Part shown: positions 43,292 to 53,048 of the stretch, piece by piece
Position numbering within the stretch: the first letter of the stretch is position 1
Layout of the letters: every line of letters starts with the position of its first letter
Assembly: GCA_013285465.1 (NCBI GenBank)
Contig: CP053449.1
Coordinates: 1,822,735-1,886,734 of the forward strand
Direction of reading: 5' to 3'
Length of the DNA stretch: 64,000 bases
Origin: Pseudomonadota bacterium
GTDB taxonomy: Bacteria; Pseudomonadota; Alphaproteobacteria; Micavibrionales; CSBR16-224
The notes under the pieces: generated by a model
Database searches by the model: none
What the model was told of the DNA's origin: nothing
The model's input: the letters and a program-made list of their open reading frames with translations, nothing else
Translations under genes and position numbers: made by a program

Positions 43292-45058
43292 CTAGGATTT
43301 CTGCAAATCGGCGCGTGTTTCCGGCGCGGTTGCGACGGATGCGTTTTTATCTCTACCGCCGCGGAGCGGTTTCTTCTTGAGATGGGTTTTGTGCAACACG
43401 CCCGCTTTTTCCAAAATCGGATAGGCGACAGCCGTCAGATAGCTGTTGATGCGGCGCAGATCTCGCAGGATATCCAGATGCAGGCTGGATGTGGCAACCG
43501 TCTCGGCAACACCTTTGCGCAGACGCTCGATATGGCTTTCCGATGCGCGGATTTCGCTTTTGCGGATAGCGGCTTTTTCCTCGACCAGCTTATAGGCCAT
43601 ATCCATATCGCCGGACATGAAAACATTCTGCGCCGCACGCAGATTTTCCATGATGACCGCATGCATTGCGGCAATCTCCTGAAAGCCTTCGTCAGAAAAA
43701 GTATATTGGTTACGGATTTTCTTGGCGGCCATTTCCATCAGGCTTTTATCAATGATATCGCCGATATGTTCCAGATTGGTCGCAAAAGTCAAAATCTCCA
43801 GATAGCGCTGGCTTTCCTTTTTATCCAGATACTGTCCCGACATCTGCGCCATATAGCGTTTGATATCCTCGTAAAGCCCGTCAACAACATCATCCTGTTC
43901 GCGGACGGCCTGTACGCGTTGCAGATTATGGGTTTTGAAGCTCTCCAGCGTGTCGCGCAACATGCGCTGGATATAATCGCTCATCCGCAGCGTTTCGCGC
44001 ATGGCGCAGGACAGCGCAGCCGGCGGCGTGCTAAGCGCGGAATTATCCAGATAACGCGCCTTGCCTTTTTCTTCCTCCTCGCCCTGATTTTCCGGCAGAA
44101 TTTTTGCCACCAGTGCCGCAACCGGTTTGGTCAGGAAGATAAAGCTGAAAGCCAGCGCAAGGTTGAACATCATGTGGAAACTGACCATCTGCCTTGCGCG
44201 GTCATCACCCATGCCGATTTTCATCAAGGCACCGTGAATAACACCGCCTTCAACAAACAGCGCCTCGCCAATCAGCGGCAGGAAGGGCATTGTTACCATC
44301 ACAAAAATACCGCGCATCATCAGATTGGCCAGCGGGATGCGCCGTGCCACGGCATTTTCACTCAGCGTCATCATCACAGGCGCAATCGCACCGCCCAAAT
44401 TCGCGCCCAAAATCATCATTAATCCCATTTGCGGCGGGATGGTCCCCATGCCGACAAAAGATGAAAACAGCAGCACCATCGCCAGACTGGAATGGGCAAC
44501 CCATGTCAATAAAGCTGCCAGCATCACCGCCAACAACGGTTCAGAAGAAAGAGATTCCACCAAAGCTGCCAGCGTAGGGGAACTGCGCAAAGGTTCGGAA
44601 ACCGTCACGACCATTTTCAGCGCCAGCAGTATCAGTGCAATCCCGATCATTGCGCGACCGACATGTTTATATTGCCCTCCGCTGAGAGCTTTATTGGTGA
44701 CATAGCCTGCCGCCAGCAGGATCGGTGCCAGCAAAGACAGATCGAATGTCAGAATTTGTGCGACGAGCGTTGTACCGACATCCGCCCCCAGCACCACGGC
44801 AATACCGCCCGGCACTTGTATTAAGCCGCGCCCGGCAAAAGAAGACAGGATCAGCACGGCTGCCGTACTGCTTTGCAGAACCAGCGTAGCCGCCATCCCC
44901 GATACCATGCCTTTAAAACGGTTGCTGGTCGAACGCGCAAGCAAACGGCGCAATTCGGCCCCGAATGCGCGGTTAAAACCGGTATTGACCATACTGACGC
45001 CCCATAATAGAAGGCAGACACCGCCAATGATGTGGATAAACACTGCAGTAGCGCTAAT
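43292..45058 (-). CDS. Na/Pi cotransporter family protein with PhoU-like domain
   Basis: A 588-residue protein (ATT start) or 583 residues (GTG start at 45043). Twin Na/Pi-cotransporter repeats carry QSSTAAVLILSSFAGRG, LGADVGTTLVA and, in the second, MMILGANLGGAIAPV; the C-terminal third is a PhoU-like helical domain (about 360-570). NptA-type proteins import or export phosphate with sodium. The family usually starts MSATxV; here that position is ATT-AGC-GCT-ACT, with GGGAG seven bases upstream. The GTG choice would remove five residues and lacks a ribosome site. Confidence 0.8.
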   Translation of the reverse strand: MSATAVFIHIIGGVCLLLWGVSMVNTGFNRAFGAELRRLLARSTSNRFKGMVSGMAATLVLQSSTAAVLILSSFAGRGLIQVPGGIAVVLGADVGTTLVAQILTFDLSLLAPILLAAGYVTNKALSGGQYKHVGRAMIGIALILLALKMVVTVSEPLRSSPTLAALVESLSSEPLLAVMLAALLTWVAHSSLAMVLLFSSFVGMGTIPPQMGLMMILGANLGGAIAPVMMTLSENAVARRIPLANLMMRGIFVMVTMPFLPLIGEALFVEGGVIHGALMKIGMGDDRARQMVSFHMMFNLALAFSFIFLTKPVAALVAKILPENQGEEEEKGKARYLDNSALSTPPAALSCAMRETLRMSDYIQRMLRDTLESFKTHNLQRVQAVREQDDVVDGLYEDIKRYMAQMSGQYLDKKESQRYLEILTFATNLEHIGDIIDKSLMEMAAKKIRNQYTFSDEGFQEIAAMHAVIMENLRAAQNVFMSGDMDMAYKLVEEKAAIRKSEIRASESHIERLRKGVAETVATSSLHLDILRDLRRINSYLTAVAYPILEKAGVLHKTHLKKKPLRGGRDKNASVATAPETRADLQKS

Positions 45059-45185
45059 GAGTTTTCTCCCTGGAGTGAAAACGCGGCATGCGCGTATCTG
45101 TTATCTTAGCAAAATATTTGAATAAGCAACAGCGAGATTTTTCAATCCCGCCATTGCGGCAATCCAAAAGAAAATTTACGGGCTG

Positions 45186-45968
45186 TTAATGCACATCGGC
45201 CCAAATGCGGCGTTTTGCGGCATAGGCAAAGCCGGCAAAGAAGAGCATGAAAAACAGAACTTTCAGACCGATTGTTTTACGGTATTCCATATGCGGCTCG
45301 GATGCCCAGGCAAGAAACTGCACAACGTCACGCGAGGCACTTTCAACAGAGGCGGAACGCCCGCTTGAATAGGTAATCTGCCCGTCAGACAGCGGCTGCG
45401 GCATGGCAATCTGATTCCCGGGGAAGTAATGATTCCAGTGCATACCATCGGGAATATCCACATCTTCCGGCGCTGTGCCATAGCCTGTCAGGAGGGCATA
45501 GATATAATCTTCACCGCCGTGGCGGGCTTTAATCAACAGCGACATATCCGGCGGCAATGCGCCGTTATTCGAGAAACGCGCCTGCTCGTCATTTGCGAAG
45601 GGAGAGACAAAACGGTCTGCCGGCGCAGCAGCGCGTTCAAACATATCGCCTTCATCATTCGGGCCGTCCATCACGGTGGCCTCGGACGCAACCGCCTTCA
45701 CTTGCGCTTCGGTAAATCCCAGATCCTGCAAATTCCGGTAAGCCAGCAACCGCAGAGAATGGCAGGACGCACAGGCTTCACGGTAAACCTGAAAACCGCG
45801 CTGCAGGGCAGCCTTATCATATTTGCCCATAAAACCTTTATGCGGCCAGTATTGCTGCGGCAGCGGTGTATTGCCTTCCGCAGCATGAGCTGCAGCAGGC
45901 AGTACCATCATCATCGCCAGCAAAGCCAGCACCGTCAACGGGTAGATACGCATCGCTTTTGTTGTCAT
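45186..45968 (-). CDS. petC: Cytochrome c1 of the bc1 complex
   Basis: A 260-residue protein with a signal peptide (about 1-29), the c-type haem motif CASCHS near residue 66, the methionine-ligand region (PNEGDMFERAA, then GYGTAPEDVD and NHYFPGNQIAMPQPL), and a C-terminal transmembrane anchor (LKVLFFMLFFAGFAYAAKR). It takes electrons from the Rieske protein and passes them to cytochrome c. Its ATG overlaps the stop of petB as TAATG. Confidence 0.96.
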   Translation of the reverse strand: MTTKAMRIYPLTVLALLAMMMVLPAAAHAAEGNTPLPQQYWPHKGFMGKYDKAALQRGFQVYREACASCHSLRLLAYRNLQDLGFTEAQVKAVASEATVMDGPNDEGDMFERAAAPADRFVSPFANDEQARFSNNGALPPDMSLLIKARHGGEDYIYALLTGYGTAPEDVDIPDGMHWNHYFPGNQIAMPQPLSDGQITYSSGRSASVESASRDVVQFLAWASEPHMEYRKTIGLKVLFFMLFFAGFAYAAKRRIWADVH

Positions 45969-47263
45969 TATTGCGCTCCCTCTTTATCCTGCAAGACCGC
46001 AGCATTAATGCTTTTTGGTACAGGCAGTGTTTTCTCATTACGGCTAAGATACGGTATCACCGCCAGGAAGTGCAGGAAGTAATAACCGGTTGCACAACGT
46101 GCCAATGTCAGCATCGTGCCTTCAGCCGGCTGTGACCCTGCATAACCCAGGATAAACATTGCCAGCAACAGCAGATAGTTACATTTACGATAAGTCGGAC
46201 GATAGCGTGAGCTGCGCACAGGTGACTTATCCAGCCAGGGCAGGACAAACAGGATCAGAACCGAACCGAACATCGCGATAACGCCCTGCAGTTTCGCCGT
46301 AAACACAATGCCGTGTTCAATGATGAAACCGGTAAACGGAATATGCAGATCCACCGTAAAGGAGCGCAGGATGGCATAGAATGGCAGGAAGTACCATTCA
46401 GGCACGATATGCTGCGGCGTCACCATCGGGTCAAAAGGCACGAAGTGATCGGCATGTGTCGCCGCCAGCGGTGCGAAGAATACGATCAGCATATAGGCGA
46501 TCATAAACACGGTCAGACCGAAGGTGTCCTTAATCGTGTAATAGGGATGGAACGGAACCGTGTCCTTTTTATTGGCCGGCTCAACACCTGACGGGTTGTT
46601 TGATCCGGTGATGTGCAATGCCCAGACATGCAGGAACACGACACCGACAATCACGAAAGGCAGCAGGAAATGCAGCGCAAAAAAGCGGTTCAGCGTCGGG
46701 TTGCCGACCGAAGGACCGCCCCACAGCCATGTCACGATGGAATCGCCGAAGAACGGTATGGCCGAGAACAGATTGGTAATCACATTCACGCCCCAGCCGG
46801 ACATCTGGCTCCACGGCAGCGAATAGCCCATAAAGGCTGTCGCCATCATCAACAGGAAGATCAGCACGCCGAAAATCCATAAAAGTTCACGCGGCTGTTT
46901 ATACGACCCGTAATAAAGGCCGCGGAAAATATGGACATAAACGGCAAAGAAGAAGAAATGCGAACCGTTCATGTGCAGATAGCGCAGCATCCAGCCGTAA
47001 TTGACATCACGCATAATACGCTCGACACTGTCAAAAGCCATGCTGGTATGCGGCGTGTAATTCATCGCCAGAAAAATGCCCGTTGCGATCATCAGCATCA
47101 GCATCACCATCGCGATGGCACCGAAATTCCAGAAATAGTTGAAATTCTTCGGTGTCGGATAAGCGCCATATTCCTTATCCATCATCGTAAAGATCGGTAA
47201 ACGTTCGTCTACCCAGCGAATAACAGGATTTTCAAAGCTTGATTTATTCAGTTTCGCGGCCAT
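45968..47263 (-). CDS. petB: Cytochrome b of the bc1 complex
   Basis: A 431-residue, eight-helix membrane subunit holding haems bL and bH. His pairs are visible in [27 protein letters not shown] and [20 protein letters not shown]. The Qo-site PEWY motif is in [17 protein letters not shown]. It forms the quinol oxidation and reduction sites. The gene is between petA and petC in the usual alphaproteobacterial order. Confidence 0.97.
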   Translation of the reverse strand: MAAKLNKSSFENPVIRWVDERLPIFTMMDKEYGAYPTPKNFNYFWNFGAIAMVMLMLMIATGIFLAMNYTPHTSMAFDSVERIMRDVNYGWMLRYLHMNGSHFFFFAVYVHIFRGLYYGSYKQPRELLWIFGVLIFLLMMATAFMGYSLPWSQMSGWGVNVITNLFSAIPFFGDSIVTWLWGGPSVGNPTLNRFFALHFLLPFVIVGVVFLHVWALHITGSNNPSGVEPANKKDTVPFHPYYTIKDTFGLTVFMIAYMLIVFFAPLAATHADHFVPFDPMVTPQHIVPEWYFLPFYAILRSFTVDLHIPFTGFIIEHGIVFTAKLQGVIAMFGSVLILFVLPWLDKSPVRSSRYRPTYRKCNYLLLLAMFILGYAGSQPAEGTMLTLARCATGYYFLHFLAVIPYLSRNEKTLPVPKSINAAVLQDKEGAQ

Positions 47264-47299
47264 GTTCGTTCATTCTCTTTATGTTTTTTTATGGTCAAA

Positions 47300-47836
47300 T
47301 CAACCGATTTTAACAACCGTGTCCGAAAGAAATTCGTAAGGCGGCACCGGCAGGTTTTTCGGCGCCGGACCGGCACGCAGACGCCCGGATGTATCATAAT
47401 GAGAGCCGTGGCAAGGGCAGAACCAGCCGTTAAAGTCGCCATGCGGCTGACCGGCTTTACTGCCCTGCGGGATACAGCCAAGATGGGTGCAAACCCCGAC
47501 AACGATCAGCCATTCCGGCTTTTGCGTACGGTCGGAGTCTTTTTGCGGGTCGCGGAGATCCGCTTCATCATCGGCGATTGCCTGTGCGATTTCCTCTTCG
47601 GTGCGCCGTTTGATAAAAACGGGTTTTCCCTGCCATTTTACCACGCGGGTCTGTCCGACCTCGATGCCCGACAAATCGACTTCCGTCGTTGCCATTGCCA
47701 GCGTATCCGCTGCGGGGTTCATCGTATCAATCAGCGGAACAAGTCCCGAACCGACACCGACGGCACCCATGGCGCCGACTGTCAGGTTAAGAAAATCCCG
47801 TCTGCTTTGCGTTTCCGAATCTTTTTTTGCTGCCAT
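47300..47836 (-). CDS. petA: Rieske iron-sulfur protein of the bc1 complex
   Basis: A 178-residue protein with a twin-arginine signal-anchor ([21 protein letters not shown]) and the 2Fe-2S ligands in CTHLGCIP and CPCHGSHYD, with the disulphide cysteines in the same loops. GGAG ten bases upstream supports ATG 47836; the upstream GTG 47884 only adds basic residues. It is exported folded by Tat, then oxidises quinol and shuttles electrons to cytochrome c1. First gene of petABC. Confidence 0.95.
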   Translation of the reverse strand: MAAKKDSETQSRRDFLNLTVGAMGAVGVGSGLVPLIDTMNPAADTLAMATTEVDLSGIEVGQTRVVKWQGKPVFIKRRTEEEIAQAIADDEADLRDPQKDSDRTQKPEWLIVVGVCTHLGCIPQGSKAGQPHGDFNGWFCPCHGSHYDTSGRLRAGPAPKNLPVPPYEFLSDTVVKIG

Positions 47837-47958
47837 TCCTGCACGGCTCCGTTTTTGTTGTTTTGATCCTGTTTTGTCGCGCACTTGATTTAAATCTAGT
47901 AACCCACCATTACTGAATAATCCTACAAAAAGCTTTTGTAAAGGCCAAGTTACATTTT

Positions 47959-49410
47959 TTACTTATCCAGGAAATAGGTATTTTTGTCATCGGTATAGAT
48001 TGCCATATCCTTATCTCCCGCGGGATCATTGCGGTAGATATATATGACATTGCTGATATACATACCGCGCCCGAGCCTTGTTTTTTCCCAGCCGTTAAAC
48101 TCCTCGCCCGATCCCGGCATCACGGTGCGCGTCAGATGGGGAAAGACCGAACGCAGCGTATTATCCATACGGCGCGTATAGTCATCCTCGAAATGCGCAC
48201 TGGCGATCGAGTTCATAATCATAAAACCGCCCGGCTTCAGCGCCGCTTTTACATCCTGAAAATATTCCCGCGTCAAAAGATGTTCGGGCATCGCGAAGCC
48301 GGCTTTAAACGTATCCAGCACAATCATATCGTAGAGTTCACCACGCTCCGCCGCCTGATGCACATAGGCGCGCGCGTCAATGACGGCGAATTTCTTGTTT
48401 GCGCCCAGCTTGTGCAGCAGCAGATGGTCTTCCGCAGCCTTTTGCAGCGCGGGATCAACATCCACAAACAGATAATCATTATGATCGTCAAAATCACCCA
48501 GCGTAAAACCTGCCGCGCCCAAAACCAGAATCTGTTTTTTCGGATCCGCTTTGGCAATCGGTTCCAGATAAGATTTGCGCACCAGCTTGGCGTAGTTGAA
48601 GATACTGCCTTCACCCGTTTTATAGCTGGAAGACAGATTGTTATTCAGCAGCATCAGACGGGTATCCTCATCCTTGGAGGAATTGAACACCTGCACCGTG
48701 TTATAGCCGTTATTGCTGACAATCCCCAGACTGCGCATCTGTTCGCTGCTATTGGCGGCCAGCATAAAGACAAAAGCCCCCGCCGCCGTTGCCATATAGG
48801 CGATTTGACGTTTTTTCGCCAGCAGGAAGATCAGCACGCATAACAGAAAAATCACGAAGACAGCCGTGTAATGCACCCCGACAACCGCCATCAGAACGAC
48901 GCTTGAAAACACCGAGCCCAAAAACGATCCCAGCGTTGAAAAAGACAGCATTTTCCCCGTCATTTCCGACAAGGCGCTTGAGGAAAAATAATGGCTGACC
49001 AGCGGAATGGTTTGCCCCAGCAGAAAGACCGGATAGACCAGAAAGACCGCGCAATAAATCGCCAGCTGTAACAGGCGCTGTTCAATCCCCAGATTATTCA
49101 GCGCTCCGAAAAACACTTCCAGCAGAATATAGGACAAACCGACGCACAGAATCAGGGTCGAGCGCGTAACGTTTGACAGCAGCTTCCGGCGCACGGAGAT
49201 ATGGCCCAGCCCTTTTTCACGGCAGCGCTTGCGGAATGTTCCGCCGAAATGATAACCGAAGGCCAGCGGCAGCAACACCGCCGCAATAATAATGGAAATA
49301 ACATCCGTTCCCGTGCCGATCCATGGCAGCACCAAGCGGATCGCCAGCAGTTCCGATGCAAGGACGATATAGCCCTCCATTAAAATAACCGCAAATAACA
49401 GGAATTGCAT
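47959..49410 (-). CDS. Membrane-fused spermidine-synthase-like protein
   Basis: A 483-residue protein. About seven hydrophobic helices (residues 1-220) are followed by a spermidine-synthase-type Rossmann domain: [65 protein letters not shown]. The usual aminopropyltransferase GGGxG is changed, so it may methylate or bind a different substrate. The two parts are fused in known bacterial families of unclear role. GGAG is five bases before ATG 49410; the longer frame to 49452 is not used. Confidence 0.75.
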   Translation of the reverse strand: MQFLLFAVILMEGYIVLASELLAIRLVLPWIGTGTDVISIIIAAVLLPLAFGYHFGGTFRKRCREKGLGHISVRRKLLSNVTRSTLILCVGLSYILLEVFFGALNNLGIEQRLLQLAIYCAVFLVYPVFLLGQTIPLVSHYFSSSALSEMTGKMLSFSTLGSFLGSVFSSVVLMAVVGVHYTAVFVIFLLCVLIFLLAKKRQIAYMATAAGAFVFMLAANSSEQMRSLGIVSNNGYNTVQVFNSSKDEDTRLMLLNNNLSSSYKTGEGSIFNYAKLVRKSYLEPIAKADPKKQILVLGAAGFTLGDFDDHNDYLFVDVDPALQKAAEDHLLLHKLGANKKFAVIDARAYVHQAAERGELYDMIVLDTFKAGFAMPEHLLTREYFQDVKAALKPGGFMIMNSIASAHFEDDYTRRMDNTLRSVFPHLTRTVMPGSGEEFNGWEKTRLGRGMYISNVIYIYRNDPAGDKDMAIYTDDKNTYFLDK

Positions 49411-49486
49411 AACCGCTCCGTTGTTTCTCTGTCGAAAATTCTTTAAAATCAAGCTAGCAGAAAATAACGGAAAGTGACAACGAGAA

Positions 49487-49966
49487 ATGCGCCTTGCCCT
49501 TTATGAACCCGACATTCCCCAAAACACCGGTGCGGTGATGCGCCTGTGCAGCTGTTTTGACGTCCCGCTGGAAATTATCGAGCCCTGCGGCTTTGTGCTT
49601 AGCGACAGCCGTATGAAACGTGCGGGAATGGATTATATGCAGCATCTGGACCTGACCCGCCACAGTAACTGGCAGGATTTTTACGAAAACAGCCGCAAAC
49701 ACGGGCGGCGCATCATCCTGCTGTCCACAAAGGCGGATTCTTTCTATACCGACTTTACCTTCAAACCGGGCGATATCCTGCTGGGCGGGCGCGAAAGCGT
49801 CGGCGTTCCCGATGATGTACATGCCGATGCCGATGCGCGGATTACGATTCCGATGGCGGCGCATGCGCGGTCGCTGAATCTGACGCAAAGCTGTTCCATT
49901 GTTTTGGCCGAAGCACTGCGGCAAACGGGGCTGTTTCCCCGTAAGGGCAGGCTTGTCCGCTCCTGA
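49487..49966 (+). CDS. trmL: tRNA (cytidine34/uridine34-2'-O)-methyltransferase
   Basis: A 159-residue SPOUT (TrmH-type) methyltransferase modifying the wobble base of tRNA-Leu. It begins [28 protein letters not shown] with the family's NTG motif, has the knot segment [14 protein letters not shown] and ends [28 protein letters not shown]. All three SPOUT motifs are intact and length is normal. It lies 71 bases before hemF. Confidence 0.93.
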   Translation: MRLALYEPDIPQNTGAVMRLCSCFDVPLEIIEPCGFVLSDSRMKRAGMDYMQHLDLTRHSNWQDFYENSRKHGRRIILLSTKADSFYTDFTFKPGDILLGGRESVGVPDDVHADADARITIPMAAHARSLNLTQSCSIVLAEALRQTGLFPRKGRLVRS

Positions 49967-50037
49967 TAAATATGGTATCACGGGCGCGGATATCCTTAAA
50001 AAAACGCCGGTCATATTTCATGCAAGGAGACTGCACC

Positions 50038-50937
50038 ATGACAGCACATGCCCCGCACCATCGGAAGGAATTATTTCACCTGCAGGGAGAAGACCAGACA
50101 CGCGCGGCGCTGTGGTTTGAAAAACTGCGCAATGACATCTGCGCGGAATTTGAAAAACTGGAAGATGAATTGACGGAAAGCGAGCTGCCCGCAGGACGCT
50201 TCACCCGCAAGACATGGGAACGCGACACATCAGGCCGCGACGCAAATGGCGGCGGCGGCACGATGTCGCTTATGCGCGGGCGCGTCTTTGAAAAAGTCGG
50301 CGTGAATATCTCCACAGTTTACGGCACGTTCAGCGAAGAATTCCGCGCGCAAATTCCCGGTGCGGATAAAGACGGTTATTTCTGGGCCAGCGGCGTCAGC
50401 CTTGTCGCCCATATGCGCAACCCGCATGTCCCTGCCGTGCATATGAATACCCGCCATATCGTGACATCACAGCGCGGCTGGTTCGGCGGTGGCGCCGATT
50501 TGACGCCTGTCTTCCCGCTGGAGCAGGATATTCAGGATTTTCACGGCGCAATGAAAGCGGCCTGCGATCTGCATGATGCGGATTATTATCCCAAGTTCAA
50601 AAAATGGTGTGATGAGTATTTCTTCCTGCCGCACCGGAACGAAGCCCGCGGCATCGGCGGTATTTTCTATGACCAGCTGAGCAATGATGACTGGGAAAAG
50701 GATTTCGCCTTTACGCAGGATGTCGGACGCGGTTTTCTGGACATCTATCCGCAGCTTGTCCGCCGCCATATGCATAAAAGCTGGACAGCGGAAGACCGCG
50801 CCGCCTTACTGCAGAAACGCGGACGCTATGCCGAGTTTAATCTGATTTATGACCGCGGCACGGCTTTCGGTCTGAAAACGGGCGGCAATGTCGAAGCGAT
50901 TTTAATGTCGCTGCCGCCGGAAGCCAGCTGGGCTTGA
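50038..50937 (+). CDS. hemF: Oxygen-dependent coproporphyrinogen III oxidase
   Basis: A 299-residue enzyme that converts coproporphyrinogen III to protoporphyrinogen IX with oxygen in haem synthesis. Conserved segments are [66 protein letters not shown] and [24 protein letters not shown] lies eight bases before ATG 50038, which is preferred over the frame opening at 49972. Haem supply fits the neighbouring cytochrome genes. It ends convergent to the FliL-like gene. Confidence 0.96.
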   Translation: MTAHAPHHRKELFHLQGEDQTRAALWFEKLRNDICAEFEKLEDELTESELPAGRFTRKTWERDTSGRDANGGGGTMSLMRGRVFEKVGVNISTVYGTFSEEFRAQIPGADKDGYFWASGVSLVAHMRNPHVPAVHMNTRHIVTSQRGWFGGGADLTPVFPLEQDIQDFHGAMKAACDLHDADYYPKFKKWCDEYFFLPHRNEARGIGGIFYDQLSNDDWEKDFAFTQDVGRGFLDIYPQLVRRHMHKSWTAEDRAALLQKRGRYAEFNLIYDRGTAFGLKTGGNVEAILMSLPPEASWA

Positions 50938-50942
50938 TGAAT

Positions 50943-51395
50943 CTAATAGGATGCGCGTGCCTGCAGAACTTTCAAAAGCAGGTCATGCACTTTCAGATGT
51001 TCATGATCATGCAGCATCTTCTCCGTAACCGCCAGTAGCCGCGTCTGCACCTTTTCCGCGTCAAAAGCGCCGCTTGGCCGGATGGCTTCGCCATTATCGA
51101 ACATGCTGTAAAGCGTCTGGATATAGGCATTGGCAAGACGCGGTTGATAGCCTTCCAGAAAGGGGCCCTGTCCCTGATCAATGCCGATGGAAATCAGGAT
51201 GCTGATATTCTGCGTTTTCCCCTCGCGGCTGATGACGGGCAAAAGAATCGGGCTCATATCCACATATTCCAGTGCGCCGTCCTTTTTTTCAGCCTCCGGT
51301 TTTTCCGGCGTTGAGGCTACGGCCTGTTGCGGCGGCACAGCCAGCGCCATGCCGCAAAATAACACGCCAATCCACATGTAACGGAGAAACCGCAT
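50943..51395 (-). CDS. FliL-like periplasmic protein
   Basis: A 150-residue protein with an N-terminal signal or anchor (about 1-28), an Ala/Glu/Lys-rich linker, and a domain of FliL-like pattern: EYVDMSPILLPVISREGKTQNISILISIGID, then helices with EGYQPRLANAYIQTLYSMF, and a C-terminal LHDHEHLKVHDLLLKVL that matches FliL's end. FliL supports flagellar stators, but no flagellar gene is in the window, so it could serve another motor or membrane complex. Start ATG 51395 is preferred over 51413. Confidence 0.5.
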   Translation of the reverse strand: MRFLRYMWIGVLFCGMALAVPPQQAVASTPEKPEAEKKDGALEYVDMSPILLPVISREGKTQNISILISIGIDQGQGPFLEGYQPRLANAYIQTLYSMFDNGEAIRPSGAFDAEKVQTRLLAVTEKMLHDHEHLKVHDLLLKVLQARASY

Positions 51396-51501
51396 CAATT
51401 CTTTTTCCCTCATCTGCCTGACCGCTTCTGCTGCGGCAGTTTTTTATCTTCTTCCCTTTAGTCTACAGGGAAGAGGTTTACACTTGGTTTAAGCAGGCCG
51501 T

Positions 51502-51536
51502 AAAAATACATACGGCGCTTCTGCGAAGCGCCGTAT
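51502..51536 (-). terminator. Terminator of the ankyrin gene at 51564
   Basis: A 12-base perfect stem ATACGGCGCTTC (51510-51521) / GAAGCGCCGTAT (51525-51536) with a TGC loop. On the minus strand it is followed by GTATTTTTA (about 51502-51509), which gives a U-tract. Confidence 0.75.
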
Positions 51537-51563
51537 CTGTTCTCTCCCCCCGAAAGAAACTTT

Positions 51564-52196
51564 TTAGAAATCAATGCGAATGCGCGGAAAGCGGCGTTTG
51601 CGTTCGGCACGGGCATCTTCGGTGAACAGGGCGATATCATCATCCTTCACCACTTCGGCAGTCAGTTTTTCCGGCATTGTGAAGACATGTGCCTCCGCGC
51701 CGTTTTTCGCCAGCAATTTGGAAATCACTTTATAACGCGTATGTTCCATATCGCGTTTTTTCACCGCGCGGGTCTGTTTTTCCTCCGGCGAAGACATGGT
51801 TTTTTCATCATCAAGCTTGATGTATTTTTCCAGCGCACGATCCAGCGGCGTGCAGCCGTCAAGGTCGCGCTCGCTCAGTTTTGCGCCGTTATCCATCAGC
51901 ACTTTCATCGCGTCAATATTGCCGTGAATGACCGCCACATGCAGCGGGGTCGAGCCTTCGGCAAATTCCGGACGCGTTCCCAGCGGGTTGGTCAGCGAAT
52001 AGGCCGATTCAGAGACGCGCTGGAACTGGAAATCAATATCCGCACCTTTTTCAATCAGCGTGCGCATCTCGGAGCCTTTACCTTTTTGCGCCGCCTGGAA
52101 AATTTTGGTCAGACCCTGTTTATCAACAGTGTTCACATCTTTTTCCTCCGGCAGATATCTGCGGATATTCCAGATGCTCGGTTTCTTCTCTGCCAT
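51564..52196 (-). CDS. Ankyrin-repeat protein
   Basis: A 210-residue cytoplasmic protein. Ankyrin repeats span about residues 28-150 (GLTKIFQAAQKGKGSEMRTLIEKGADIDF, GSTPLHVAVIHGNIDAMKVLMDNGAKLSE, GCTPLDRALEKYIKL), and the rest is charged and helical. It has no signal peptide. GGAGG seven bases upstream supports ATG 52196; the frame to 52358 adds unrelated sequence. A strong stem-loop terminates the gene. A protein-protein interaction role is inferred. The divergent gene is yfgM. Confidence 0.75.
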   Translation of the reverse strand: MAEKKPSIWNIRRYLPEEKDVNTVDKQGLTKIFQAAQKGKGSEMRTLIEKGADIDFQFQRVSESAYSLTNPLGTRPEFAEGSTPLHVAVIHGNIDAMKVLMDNGAKLSERDLDGCTPLDRALEKYIKLDDEKTMSSPEEKQTRAVKKRDMEHTRYKVISKLLAKNGAEAHVFTMPEKLTAEVVKDDDIALFTEDARAERKRRFPRIRIDF

Positions 52197-52382
52197 GGGT
52201 CGTACCTCCAAAAATGTCACATAATGAATATTTCGTAAAAAAGCTGCTTGCGGCAATATATAAAAATCGCTCCGGCTTGTAAATGGTCTAAAGACTTTAT
52301 ATTTCTCTTGACCGCACCGCCTGTTTTTGCTGTCTTGGGTGCAGACTTTAAAAAACACAATATGTTGAAGGGCGGCTAAAAA

Positions 52383-53036
52383 ATGGCTGATATTCTGGAC
52401 GAAGCGCAGCAGGATCTGAAACAGGAAAAACTGGAACTGCTCTGGCAGGAAAACAGGAATTTCATTATCGGCAGCATTATCTTTGCCATCTTACTGACGG
52501 CGAGCCTGTCTTATTGGCGCAACTGGGACTATCAGCAGAAGATGGATGCCACCACGGGCTATTACCATGCCTTTAAAAGCAATGATGTCGATACGATTCT
52601 GAATTATGCCGATTCCGCGAAGGGCGACCACGCCGCGCTGGCGCATTTATCTGCAGCCGGTGTTCTGTTCAAAAAGGGACGCAATGACGACGCCGTCAAC
52701 CAATTACGCGCCGTGCAGGCCGAAAGCGGCGCGGATAAAATGTATCGCGACCTTGCCGCCATAATGGAGGCATCGCATCTTTTGAACAGTGCCGATCCCG
52801 CCGCGCTGGAAAAGAAACTGCTGCCGCTGAGCAGCGGCAGCGCATGGAGCCTGACCGCACAGGAGTTCCTGGCCGTATTGGCGGCACGGCAAAAAGATTT
52901 CGACAAAGCCGTGCAGATTTTTGACAATCTGCTGCAAAAACCGGACCTGCCGCAAGATATGCGCAGCCGCATCGAAAAACTCGGAGCCCTTTACGCCATC
53001 AAAAAGGCGGAAAAAAACGCCTCTCTGCAAAACTAG
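52383..53036 (+). CDS. YfgM-like tetratricopeptide membrane protein
   Basis: A 217-residue protein anchored by one helix (about 27-45, IIGSIIFAILLTASLSYW), with its TPR-like domain in the periplasm. YfgM in E. coli is an ancillary SecYEG subunit that passes clients to periplasmic chaperones. The N-terminus DEAQQDLKQEKLELLWQENR and the LKKAGRNDDAVNQLRAV-type repeat segments match. It is followed by bamB after 12 bases, as is typical of this pair. Confidence 0.85.
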   Translation: MADILDEAQQDLKQEKLELLWQENRNFIIGSIIFAILLTASLSYWRNWDYQQKMDATTGYYHAFKSNDVDTILNYADSAKGDHAALAHLSAAGVLFKKGRNDDAVNQLRAVQAESGADKMYRDLAAIMEASHLLNSADPAALEKKLLPLSSGSAWSLTAQEFLAVLAARQKDFDKAVQIFDNLLQKPDLPQDMRSRIEKLGALYAIKKAEKNASLQN

Positions 53037-53048
53037 ATCGGATACGGC

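Noticed and set aside
43382-44422. 346-codon plus-strand frame over the Na/Pi cotransporter
   Set aside because: His/Gln/Arg-rich shadow; no gene-like features.
51448-51475. CTTCCCT/AGGGAAG stem-loop as a second terminator
   Set aside because: No T-tract on either strand; may be a leader structure only.
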